This document shows, in pieces, positions 37,679 through 48,829 of a stretch of DNA of 64,000 nt. Position 1 is the stretch's first letter. Each line of letters starts with the position of its first letter. The DNA comes from Primulina eburnea. Its lineage: Eukaryota; Streptophyta; Magnoliopsida; Lamiales; Gesneriaceae. The notes under the pieces were generated by a model that did no database searches, was not told the DNA's origin, and was given only the letters and a program-made list of their open reading frames with translations. The position numbers were made by a program, and so were the translations under genes. Where the stretch lies: assembly GCF_022965805.1 (NCBI RefSeq), contig NC_133116.1, forward strand, positions 4,340,001 to 4,404,000, in the 5' to 3' direction.

Positions 37679-39830
37679 TCAGCTCCTGCTTCTACGTCTT
37701 TCGGCCCTGACGCCATTTCTGCATAAAAGGGACAAGGCAAATCTGAATCAAGTACAATAGCAATATCAACTCATGTAATACAAGGCCGAAAAGACTGATC
37801 CAGAAACTAAATATCACAAGGAAATTATTTACAAATTTCTCATGCATCGGAGAAATAATCATAAACTCCTTTCCGCTCTGAAGGCTATCTCAAAGATAAC
37901 ATTAAAACGTATCAGTTTGCAGTAATGAGATGTAGTATTTACCTATCTTTCTATTAGTCCCTGTAAATACTATATAGGTAACTTCCTACATAACAATTAA
38001 AAGACAGCATATAAATCTAGATGTGATGATATCTATTTCTAAGTTGGACAAAATTCTAGGACCTAGAAATATGGCCATGGAAGTTAAAAATAATTTCTTA
38101 GCTTGTGTGCAAGTCAGAACATACAGCTAAAATTTGGGTTGGTTAACTGGTTACAAGAACCATACCATCAATTATTAATCTCTGTACCAGACTACCAGCA
38201 TGGAAATTCTCTCGCTAATACACACACAGCACACATGTATCACAATAAAAATAAATAAAGTCCGACAATGGTAAGGAATTCACCCATTCGCATATGGCAC
38301 TTCATCTCGTCCACGAATTGGTGACCTGCTGTAGCTGCGAGCCTTGGGTGACAAACTGCGACGTCTCGGTGAACGACCGCCACGAGGACTGTAAGCCCAA
38401 GAAGAACAGAAATGGAATCATAAAAATAAATCACATCTACACATCAGATAAAAAATTATAACTGGAGTATCATAATAACCATTAGTAGTGAACTTTCCAT
38501 CACTACCTTCGACCATAACTTGGGCTCCTGCGATATCTAGAAGGAGGGCTGCGACTCCTACGTCTTCCAGAACCTCCCCGCATTCGGCACTCACGGGCAA
38601 AATGGCCAGGCTCACCACATTCATAGCATTTCAAATCTGAACCAGAACGACCATGACCGCCACCACCACCACCTCCACCTCCACCACCACCTCCACCACC
38701 GCCACCACCTCTGGAGTTGTGTGAAAGCTCAACTCTCCAGCCATTTTTTCCTGCTCCAAACCAAGATGTACATTACTTCCAAGCAAAAATAATTGTGTCA
38801 CAATTCACAAAATTAAAAAAATAAGGTAATCAATAGAGTGAATATAGGCCATCACATAATATAAATAAAGAAAATAGCAACAGATGTGTAGCAGAGGTGC
38901 TTCTGTTAAGAACACTAACTGTGGTGTGAACAGAGCATGACAAAAAGAAGTTAAAACTGTAGACAGATAATAGAAATGCGGTAACTATCCCTAACCTAGC
39001 TAAACAGCTACAAGATATGTACATTAATAAACCCTAAAAGAGTACCATCAAGTTCCTTGATGGCATCTTGTGCATCTCTTCGGTCGTCAAAATCAACGAA
39101 AGCATAACCAGGGGGTCTCCTTGCAACCCACACGCTGCATGAAACATCATTAAAGAGATAATGAGAAATCTATCAGAGCAAAGATAATAACTTTTTGTGT
39201 GATTTGAATTGTCTTCTTTACACTAAAGTCAATCATAAGGTTAGTCGCATGATTTACCTTCTGATGACACCAAACACTCGAAATTCATCCTCAAGCTCGC
39301 GCTCAGTGACTCGAGGGTCCAAATTTCCAACATACACTCGAGACATCTTGGATCAAGTTCCTAGGATAAAAGTTGCAGACACATAAAGCGTACTTAGCAA
39401 AAATCGGTAATAAAAATAGGGGGGGGGGGGGGGGGAGATCTTAGCATTTTCTTACAAAAATTGAAGAAAAAACCGGTAAAAATCGCAAAAAAGTATCCCC
39501 GCTGACAATTAATTAGTCAGTAACCGAAAATGCTGTTCAGAGCAAATTCATCACAAACTTTCAGCAAAACAAGAGAGAAAACGAGAAAATAACAGACAAC
39601 TTACACTCGTACAACATTAAAAACTGTAGATCTTATCTATAAAAAAATCAGAAAAAAACTATAGATCCATCACTAACTCACAGTCACTGGACAGGATAAA
39701 CAGGATTCAACAATCAGGACAGATACTATATAATCCATGTAGAGAATGACGGAGACTACCTGAAACCCTAGATAAAATGTGGGGAAACTGCAGGAAAGCC
39801 TAAGCAATCGCGAGATTGTTCGAGTTCATC
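37679..39830 (-). CDS. RSZ22/RSZ21-type SR splicing factor (2-bp frameshift in exon 1)
   Basis: Serine/arginine-rich splicing factor with one RRM and one CCHC zinc knuckle, acting in nuclear pre-mRNA splicing. Coding exons: 39258-39348 (ATG at 39348), 39046-39134, 38507-38750, 38284-38388 and 37679-37718 (stop TGA). A 5' UTR exon ends at 39760, followed by a leader intron. The start reads [16 protein letters not shown], as in all RSZ22 proteins. Exon 2 gives [18 protein letters not shown]. Exon 3 gives [11 protein letters not shown], a glycine run, then [17 protein letters not shown] and RRRSRSPP. Exons 4-5 give the RS tail ending ERRRSRS. Exons 2-5 fit together in phase and predict 188 aa with a normal exon 1. 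As written, exon 1 has GCGCGC where GCGC is needed (39299-39304), shifting the frame inside the RRM. All other parts look functional, so this is either an assembly error or a very recent inactivation. Confidence 0.85.
39419..39435. repeat. Poly-G run (17 G) in the RSZ leader intron
   Basis: Seventeen consecutive G on the plus strand (C on the gene's strand), inside the 5' UTR intron 39361-39759. A run this long is error-prone in sequencing. Confidence 0.9.
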
Positions 39831-39987
39831 GAAATTGAGGGTTCAAAACGAGTTAGCAGGGGTTGTAGTAAATTACGTGTATATCCCTGCGGTTTCTTTC
39901 GTAGGCAAGTTTTTATTTTAAGCTATAGTTTTTTTCAAAATGTATTTTTCGTTAATAAAATAAATAAATGTAATATTAAGGGACGAG

Positions 39988-40168
39988 TGGGTATTATGTG
40001 AGACGATCTCACGGATATTATTCTGTGAGACCGGTCAACTATACCCATATTCACAATAAAAAGTAATAATCTTAGCCTAAAAAGTAATACATTTTCATGG
40101 ATGACACAAATAAGAGATCCGTCTCACAAAATACGACTCGTGAGATCGTCTTACACCAGTTTTTCCTT
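39988..40168 (-). mobile_element. MITE of the GTGAGACGGTCTCAC family, copy 7
   Basis: Reverse orientation. Left end GTGAGACGATCTCACGG, right end CGTGAGATCGTCTTACACCA, intact core. It lies about 160 bp upstream of the 5' UTR of the RSZ gene. Confidence 0.75.
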
Positions 40169-40530
40169 AAGAGACACAACGAGTCAGCGACTTGGTTATT
40201 CCATTTTGATTCTCACTTTTATTCTATAAAATCATTTTGATCTAATAAACAATTGTTCCGATGACGTTTTGGTGAAAAATAAATTGGACCAATTGGTCAT
40301 TTAAAATACGATGTCATCTTATTAATCAAACCAAATGGTATTACTCAGACGCACACATCCACGAGCGAGATCAAAATATGTTCAAGTATTCGTAGTCTGC
40401 ACATTGTTGCTTTGACTTTTGAAGTTTATTCAAAACATATCGAAAATAACGAATGTGAATTTATATAGTTAAAAAGAAAAGATGTTCAAGTGTTACAATA
40501 TTTAATGTCCGGTCATTTCGCAACACATTT

Positions 40531-42572
40531 TGTGGGGACCCGGACGTTGATCTTTCTTATGAATCATCTTTGGGATTTAATTATCAATTAAGATAAAACA
40601 GGGTCTAAAATTTTTCTTTTTAAATTATAACTGCGGAAGGTAATGGAATCTAAATATTATACATGTCTGTATATAAAAATACAATTCAGTATTGAAATAC
40701 AATAATGTACAACATTCTAATCTAAGGTTCACTACTAAAGTTCTAGTAGTAAAATCCAATCTACTGTAAGTCCGGAATCACCACGCTAAAACTCGTCTTC
40801 TCTCATCATCTTCTTGACCCCGATCCTGCCTCACCTGATGTCATGCACACATACAAACAAGGCGTCAGCCGGATAACTCCGGTGAGAATAAATTCCAGTA
40901 TAAAACATGGTAAGCATGTATATAAACAAATTAATTCATAAAACATGTCGTCATGTATTGTATAAACACAATATATTTCATAATCTATGAAATTAAATCA
41001 AATAAGCATGTAACTCAAATCAGATAAACATGCTTATAAACGATCTAAATCATAAAAACATGCTAGCACAACTGGAAGCAATAACGATGGGTCCCATGAT
41101 CTCGGAGCCACATCCATATAAGCATGAAGTCCTAATCAAATCATGTCTAGACTCGACTTGATCTATAACTCTAGGGATCCCGGGGTGAATAAGACGTCGC
41201 GATCTGTCACCTACCCTACCACTCGGGGTGACTGTACGTCTTATTCCTAGACTTCGGTCTGATCTGTATCCACATCTACAATAGGAGAGGTAATCTTCTC
41301 CTAAGCTGTGATATCACCGAACGTCTAGCAGTCTGGCTAATCTCCACACTGTCCTATCTTAAATGCATGAATACAATCAGTAAACAAAGCATAATCATAT
41401 CAAAACATAAATAATAGTCTAGTATGTGATTTTATTGGGAAACTCAAATAGGATCTTATTTGAGTTATGTCTTCCCGTATATCACATGAATTATACCTTT
41501 GTCGTCCCTGTCTGACGAAGACGATGTCTGGTATTCAACTCTGTCCATATCAAATCTGAAATGACCATATCGAATACGATGTGTCAGTGAATAACTCAAT
41601 ACACAATCTGTTCTGATCAATACTCAACTCAGTACCTAATCTGATCAATATCTGAACTAGATACAATTCAACTCATGTCATCGATATCACAATACAATCT
41701 GAATCATATCTGAATCTAATTAATCTAAATCAATACTGAATCTGATCAATATAACTCAACTCATGTTTCGACGGCCTAATAATACAATCTGAATAACCCC
41801 GTCAATCTGAACATCACATATATAATACTGGAACTCATAATCTGTGTCAATACAATTCATACTCTGAATACTAACACAATTCTGATATAGAATCTCAGTC
41901 AATATCTTTCAAAAATCATAACAATTACAGAAACAATTTGTTCTTTAATCTGACTTCAATTTTATAATGTCTACGGTAGCAGAAACGTCATATATGATTC
42001 ATATTCAATTCTGACAATATCATAAATTCAAATCTTGTCTAAACGTAACAAAACTTACGTCCAGTTGTAGCCTGCGTTGATAGGAACACGGTACTGAAGT
42101 CGGATTCAAAATCAGACGGATGGATTTCTCGCAAATTAATTTCTAAGGTCACGAGCTGAAATTCTTCCCCCAAGTCTCGATTTCTTCTGAATTCTGAAGG
42201 TTATTCGCTTGCTTATATATATATATACATCCATCTCGTGCATGCAAGGCAAGTGGCATCGTGTATATTCTGCACGTTTCGCGCATATGCGCGACATTAG
42301 CTCACACCAGCATTTTGCCAACTCGCGCATATGCGCCAATCATTCTGCCTAACCCGCGCATATGCGCCAATCCTTCTGGACCTTCCGCGCATATGCGCCA
42401 TTTTCTTCGTGCATATGCGCCAAGCATAATCTTCCCACTTAATGAGATTTCTTCTTTCGGCTTTTCCGGTCTGATCCGTTCCGTCTATAATCATCTTAAT
42501 TATCAACCATAGATTATAATAATCATTTCCAAATCTTTTCAGATTAACCGGATTAATTTCTCGAGCCTTACA
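40531..42572. mobile_element. Solo LTR of an LTR retrotransposon, 2.04 kb
   Basis: Starts TGTGGGGACCCGGACGTTGA and ends CGAGCCTTACA, the TG...CA ends of an LTR. It is flanked on both sides by the same 5-bp target duplication CATTT (40526-40530 and 42573-42577). There is no internal coding region, primer-binding site or second LTR in the window, so it is best read as a solo LTR left by recombination. It is rich in CAATCTGA-type short repeats, and near its right end holds five GCGCATATGCGC-like palindromes. The superfamily cannot be set without coding sequence; 5-bp duplications and a long LTR fit Ty3/gypsy. Confidence 0.82.
42281..42420. repeat. Array of five GCGCATATGCGC palindromes
   Basis: Perfect 12-bp palindromes at 42281, 42325, 42356 and 42387, and one with a single change (GTGCATATGCGC) at 42409. 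Start-to-start spacings are 44, 31, 31 and 22 bp, with short unrelated pyrimidine-rich linkers. They lie inside the solo LTR. Confidence 0.92.
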
Positions 42573-42720
42573 CATTTTTTATTTTATTGATATCCATGCT
42601 TGTTAATTACCTGATTTAAGTTGATCGAATTTCTTGAAAATTTCAAGTTGGGTCCAACTTGTCCCTTTGCATGCAATAACTAGAAAGTTCAGGACATCAA
42701 TTGAAGTCCCTCAACTTTCA

Positions 42721-43541
42721 GGATGTGTTTGGTTTGAATGATAAGAAGTTAATTAATAAATAATCATCCATAATCATTTGTTTGGTACAATTTTTAGCTT
42801 TTTTTATTATCTTCAAGCCCTGCATATGATCCGCAATGTACACACAAAAATGGAGATAATTAAAACCTTCTTCACCAAGTGATTACTTTTACGGTTTCCA
42901 TGATAACATGAATTTTTACTATTTTATTTGTTATAAATTAATATAATATTAAACCAAGACTTTTCAGCATTTGTTTTATTATACAATACGAAAACAAATA
43001 CAGAAACTGGAAACTGTAGTTAAATTGAAAATTCAAAATAAATATTAAAATATAAAAGTTTATACAATAAAAAATAATTGTACAATTTAAAAAATCATCT
43101 TAAACCCAATTAACGGATTTACTACTACTCAATATTTAATTTTAAATTATTTTTCAAATTATATTATTCAAAATAATAATAATAATAAATAAGATGTAAA
43201 ATAATAATACTAAATGAGAATATACAAATTAATATCAATAATAAAATAAATAAATAATGATAATTATTTAAATTAATAAGAAATTATTAATATTAAATTT
43301 ATTGATTAATTATAATTATAATTAATGATGAAACTATAATTAAATATGGGTTAGGTAATTATACACATATAGTGAGGATATTTTGGTCATTTCAATTAAT
43401 ACACACAATTAATCCACAATTTTAAAATCATACCAAATATCATATGTTTTATCTCACTATATTATTTATCATTATCTCTCATTTTTAATCACTCTAATTA
43501 CTAATCTTTTAGTTATCATATCATTCAAACCAAACACACCA
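42721..43541. mobile_element. Tourist-like MITE, 821 bp
   Basis: Terminal inverted repeats GGATGTGTTTGGTTTGAATG and, from the other end, TGGTGTGTTTGGTTTGAATG. They are flanked by the direct repeat TCA on both sides (42718-42720 and 43542-43544). The GTTTGG-type ends and 3-bp duplication fit PIF/Harbinger-type elements. The interior is very AT-rich and non-coding. Confidence 0.7.
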
Positions 43542-43578
43542 TCAAAGTATTACGGTGTTGAAATTTAAAAGGGTTAAG

Positions 43579-43760
43579 AGTGGTATCATGTGAGACCGTC
43601 TCACGGATCTTAATTTGTGAGACGGGTCAACCCTACCCATATTTACAATAAAAAGTAATACTCTTAGCATAAAAAATAATATTTTTTCATGGATGACCCA
43701 AATAAGAGATCCGTCTCACAAATATTATCCGTGAGACCGTCTCACACAAGTTTTTGCTAA
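43579..43760 (-). mobile_element. MITE of the GTGAGACGGTCTCAC family, copy 8
   Basis: Reverse orientation and well preserved: left end GTGAGACCGTCTCACGGATC, right end GTGAGACCGTCTCACACAAG, with the shared core between. Confidence 0.78.
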
Positions 43761-44233
43761 GAGTTAATTAATATTTTTTATTGCAAAATATCGATTTTAG
43801 TCATGAATGAGTTAATGTGTAATATTTTTAATTTTGTGTTTTTTGTTGGATCAATTATAGTACTCTAATTATATTTTGATAACAATTTTAGTTTTTCTCG
43901 TCAACATTATATAAATAAAATGATTAATATCATGGTTCAATTCTTTTATTTACGTTGTTAAACACATTTGCACGGTACAAGAGATTTTTTTAACCATGTA
44001 TTTGTAAAAAAATTAACATGATTCTGGTCATTTAATTACATGATTTAGATTAGAAAGACTAAAATCGATCATGTCACATAGTCACGATTATATGACTAAA
44101 AATATCATATCATCACACATACAAAACTAAAATCGACATTTCGTTTATTTCTTTAAATTTGTCTCTCACAGGACCTTGTAACAAATTAAATTGTGAAACA
44201 TTCTGTAATACTTAAATTTTTTATTTCAACAAA

Positions 44234-45872
44234 CTACTCATTAAGTGAGCATTCAGGCTTCCTAGTAGTCTTACTGGCACAATAGTCATAAAACATATAC
44301 GATTTTCTGTGTCTATTCATTTGTTGTCTCTGTTCTGCACTTAGCTCCCAATATTCAGGCTTGTTCCAAAAATACTGCTGCGAAGAACAATGCGAAATAT
44401 CCTCGGATCCAGCCGGGGCCGAGCATGCATCCAAACTGAAATCTCGATAATGGGCTATGAAAGGGGCTTGGCTCCATGTAACCGGTGATCCGGCGAATGG
44501 TGCATTCCATATGCTCGCTTCTACATGCATTGACTTGTTTGGAAATGCCAATCCTTTCGCAGTATTGTTCTTGAATACTCTTAGGGGAATGTTATCCACC
44601 ATGAATCTAAAATGAAATCAAATCCAACAATTATGAGTACTAAGATCTCATTACTCAACGGCATTTGTCTTCTTTTAATAAGAACTTAAGCTTCATTTGT
44701 ACAACATAAAATTGAGACACTTACACTATCTGGTGCGAGTTCCAAATAATTTGATAAGTATGAAAATCTTTGGATGGATCAAACCAAAGATGGAAGCGTT
44801 GCTCCCTGTTCCCACCATCGTTATCGAAAACATTAGTTTGTAACATGTTATCCACACCCCAGAACTCGAAATCGAGCTCGAAATGGTTCCCTGCAGGTTT
44901 ACCATCATCTGGGTCCGAAGTCAACTGCCAATTACACTAGTTAACACACATATATATGTCATGTTTGATTATTAAAAAAACGATAGCACAATTCAGCAGT
45001 TTACATAGAAGGATGTAACAATCCCCTTTGTTTTCTTATCTGGTGTCTTCAGCTTTATATGGAACAACCCGGATCCGAAATCTGATTTCGACCTAAATCC
45101 AGCACCTATACATAGAATGAAAAAACACATTTTTTTATAAAAAAATTCAAAATATACTAATCTTAAACAAAATCTATCTTTTCAAATTGTCACATATTAA
45201 GTTTTCACATATTTTTAATTTCATTATAGGAGCTCGAGCATTTTGTTGTTTACCGAAATCTATAGCTGATGATAACCGTGTATTTTAAACTTTTTAAATC
45301 GTACTATAACTCAAGCGTCACACAATCTCTCATAAAGGATAATTATTGCACACAAACAATCAACATCACAATAATTGCATTTCTTGCAAGTCATGATAAA
45401 TAAATCCATGACTTTATTCTGATATCAATTGTTGGGATCGAATGTTTGACGTTTTTACAAAAAAAAAACAATAATTGGTGATGATAGTGCAACTCAAATA
45501 TTTTAAATAGCACAACCGCCCAAGTGTCACATGTTTTGATTGGTCTATTTAATTTGCAGGAACAATTATTAGGAAAAAATATTGTATAAACATGTAAAGC
45601 GTGTACGGATGTATTAGTAAATGTAATACGAGACAAACTCGAAGATTTTTTTTTGAAAGATTGATCGAAATGAAGAAATAATAGTGAAAAAATCATATCA
45701 ATTAACCTGATTGTTTGTCCATCTTAAGTTGAACCTCAGTTCCTCGAGGATCAACCCAGAAATGATCAGTACCCCATAAATATGTATAATATTGATCAAA
45801 ACTATTATTTGCTCCATTTGATTTCATTGGAAGAACAGCTAGAATAATGGTTAATGCAATTATGAAATCCAT
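44234..45872 (-). CDS. Xyloglucan endotransglucosylase/hydrolase (XTH)
   Basis: Secreted GH16 enzyme that cuts and rejoins xyloglucan in the cell wall. Exons: 45707-45872, 45005-45105, 44725-44924 and 44234-44606, all in phase, 279 aa. Residues 1-20 ([20 protein letters not shown]) are a signal peptide. The catalytic stretch in exon 3 reads [10 protein letters not shown], where the family norm is HDEIDFEFLG. The ExDxE triad is kept (Glu105 nucleophile, Asp107, Glu109 acid/base), but the neighbouring D, I and L are changed and the usual N-glycosylation site right after the motif is missing. Then come [20 protein letters not shown] and the XTH C-terminal domain with [17 protein letters not shown] and paired cysteines (HCSS, DYC, PEC). 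A TATA box lies 67 bp upstream of the ATG. Intron 1 holds an old TRIM copy. Transferase or hydrolase preference cannot be told here. Confidence 0.92.
45226..45580 (-). mobile_element. Old TRIM element in XTH intron 1
   Basis: Diverged copy, in reverse orientation, of the complete TRIM at 50297-50646. Two LTR-like arms (about 45226-45357 and 45430-45580) share ACTCAAATATTTTAAA-type and GGAACAATTATT-type segments. Between them is a primer-binding-site remnant (ATTCTGATATCAATT, against GCTCTGATACCA in the intact copy). The ends are approximate. Confidence 0.6.
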
Positions 45873-45938
45873 TAAAAATAGAAATATTTAGGATTGTAAT
45901 GTGAAACTGTTGTGTTAAATTGTTTAGACTGTATGTGG

Positions 45939-45946
45939 TATTTATA
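45939..45946 (-). promoter_or_regulatory. TATA box of the XTH gene
   Basis: Minus strand reads CGTGTATAAATACC, 67 bp upstream of the start codon, predicting a leader of about 35 nt. Confidence 0.65.
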
Positions 45947-46298
45947 CACGCAAGTAGAATTAACTGTAATGAGCTATTTAATAGTATTGTTTAAATCTCC
46001 CATCCAGTTTTATATATATTATGTTTTTTTTTTCCTTTTCATAAAATCTATAATAATTTATAGTTAAAGCATCTTGGTAAAGTCGGTGTGTTTTTTTTTT
46101 AATAAAAATAATAATATTTTTTCTTCCCTTCAAAAAACTTGAGATGCTAATTACTATTATTATTTTTTTCTGATTAATTTTTGTATATATATATATATAT
46201 ATATATATGCCCACATTGTAATAATCTTATTTTAGATGGCCTACTCGATATTTAAGTGTTTGTGTGCGTAAGACCTTTTTTTTATTTATTTTTTTATG
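45947..46298. other. Upstream region of the XTH gene
   Basis: AT-rich, with a (TA)n run at 46187-46208. No coding region. Confidence 0.45.
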
Positions 46299-46653
46299 TA
46301 CAGGACATACCGTTTGTCGTTTTATCAAATGTTATAACTGATGATAAATGTTCAACTCAAATTTTTTAAACCGTACATCAGTTCAAGTGTCATATTTTGA
46401 TTGTTCTAATAAGCATGGACAATTATTGCAACCCAACAATCTTCTTCCTCATAATAATTGCACATCTTCCAATAAATGAAAATCGAATCCGTGAACTTGG
46501 TTCTGATATCAATTGTAGGACCGAGAACTTGCCGCTTTAACAGAAGCTATAATCGATGGTAATGATACAACTCAAATATTTTAAACCGTACATCAACCAA
46601 AATACCACGCTTCGATTACTCTGACAAATGTGAACAATTATTGCATCCCAGCA
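46299..46653 (-). mobile_element. TRIM element, diverged copy with target duplication
   Basis: Reverse-orientation relative of the intact TRIM. LTR-like arms lie at 46299-46438 and 46514-46653. Between them are a primer-binding-site remnant (TTCTGATATCAAT) and a purine tract on the element strand. The flanking direct repeat TTATG (46294-46298 and 46654-46658) fits a 5-bp target duplication. It is about 355 bp, as expected. Confidence 0.75.
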
Positions 46654-47053
46654 TTATGAATATAAATTTGTTTGACTAAAATTATATATCTAACTATTCT
46701 TTATTAATGACATAGGAAATCGCAGTCGCTATCTTTTGGTGTGTAATGGGTAAACAATCATGCTAACATAATAATATGCAAACTCTGTGTAATAGACCAC
46801 ATAATAAGGTGTAGATAAAAAGAATCGAACTTTAGACTATTGACCAAGATCTCTCGTTTTCTACCAATTCGAACATCTCTTTTTGAGGACATCATCTAGC
46901 TAATCTTCATTTATATTATTCTTATTGTTATGTTCTCATGCCAATATCATCCGATATGTATATAGAGAATGATATGAAATGCTCATTTCCTCGTTTTGAA
47001 TATATTCTTATATATTTTTATATAAAAAAATCATATATTTAGTGTACTTTAAC

Positions 47054-47558
47054 CAGTGTTTTAAAAATCCCCGCCTAAATGCTGGGCGGTCCAAAACCGC
47101 CCCGATTTTAGGCTAGTCGAAACTTCTAGGCGCTACCATATTAATCGGTCGCCTGAGGCGAAAGTCACCTAGGTGATTTTACAATTAAAAATCCGCATAG
47201 GCTGTTTACACTTAAAAAAATAATAATTATGATGTGGATTAGAAATCCGCCTAGGTGGTTTAATTTTCATTGTACAACGATTGTAGTAAAGTAGTAAACT
47301 GATGTGGATGATTAATATATAAAAATTTATTAATATATATTTATTACTACAATTTTAAAATTTATAATAATATATATTTAATATACAAACATAATACTCA
47401 TGAACCACTTAATGAATTTAAGCTTTAAAAAACCGTCTAGACAACCGCCTAGGCCCCGCCTAGTCGCTTAAGCGCTAGGCGGTAGGTAACCGCCCGCCGT
47501 TAAGCGACTAGGCGGTAGGTAACCGCCCGCCTACCGCCTACCGCTTTTTAGAACACTG
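47054..47558. mobile_element. Non-autonomous hAT-type element, 505 bp
   Basis: Ends CAGTGTTTTAAAAATCCCCG and, from the right, CAGTGTTCTAAAAAGCGG form terminal inverted repeats. Both flanks carry the same 8-bp target duplication ACTTTAAC (47046-47053 and 47559-47566), diagnostic of hAT transposition. GC-rich sub-terminal arrays of CCGCCTAG and its reverse complement sit at both ends, and the middle is AT-rich and non-coding. Confidence 0.88.
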
Positions 47559-48829
47559 ACTTTAACTGATCTAAACTTATATATTATTATGATATAAGTT
47601 TAAATTATCATATATTTAGATTAGTAAAGTGTATAACGTATAATAATTAATAGAACATCGATAATTTTTTCCTATTATTTAAAAATAATAATAACAATAA
47701 TAACACTTTACCTATTATTTTAAATTCGTAGTTTACAAAATATTTGATTATTAAAAATATTTTCATTATTTGCTAAAAAAAAATATTTTCATTATCTTCT
47801 TTTCTTTCATTTCTTTCAGTATAAATAATTGGAATTGAATACTTATTCTTCCATTATCATTTTTATTTAATTCTAAATTTGATTCAATTTCTACATTATT
47901 CTATTTCAATATACCAACCACATCTTTATTGTATAATGTGAAGTTTTGTAAGCAAACAATTGAAAAATTAAGGTTAAATTAACAATCTAAATTCATATAT
48001 TGAGTTTGTGATGGGTGTTTATTTCATTAATTTCATAAATTATAAATCGTTTATCCCATGAATATTACTCGTAGGCATCGTTTGATTTATTAAATAAGAT
48101 AATAAAGATCTACGTCATGAAAAAAAATCGTAGGATATGAATGAAACAATTATTTTTAATTAAAAGACGATAAATAAAACAAATACATGGAGTTTTGTTC
48201 ATAGCACCAAACGATGCTCACCTTTACCTTATACAACAAATATACGAAGGTATATATGTAAATGGATATGTGTGGTTCGTAATTGAGACTGAGTCAGAAG
48301 TGAACTCAGTCATTTTTTGTGTTCTTCGAACAAGAAGCATTTTTACAGTGGTAAACAATATTTTCATTAATCGAATTGAATCGGAACGAAAATTCATTTA
48401 CAAAATTGATGCATAATTTTAGTAAGCTGAAGAAAATAATTTTTTTAATAATAATAATGGGAAAATTGGTGAAAAATCTCTAATCAAAACATTTTTTTGG
48501 ATTCACTCTCTACCCACAAAATTGTGGTACTATGTCATACAAAATGTGGTACACTTCATGTGGAAATGTGATACTAAAAAAGTATCCAGAGACTGAAAAA
48601 AAAAATGACGTCTGAGGAATGAAAGTCAATTTCTCGAATAATTTAATCATATGACAATAGGGGATGATTGGTGAGCAGCAATGGGGCGTCGGCTACACGT
48701 GCGATTCGTCGCGGTCACACTGCCATCAACTCTTGTGTGATTGGTTCTCAATCAGTATCACATCTCTCTTAAGTCCAGCATCCAATTTTCTCTCACTAAT
48801 CCAACACTGCAGTTCCCCCACTGCACATT
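47559..48829. other. Intergenic DNA upstream of the receptor kinase
   Basis: AT-rich, no supported coding region. The receptor kinase promoter should lie at 48600-48830. Confidence 0.4.

Noticed and set aside
42136..42575. Overlapping open frames on both strands with repeated MRICA/AHMR-like words
   Set aside because: They are translations of the GCGCATATGCGC palindrome array in the solo LTR, not genes.
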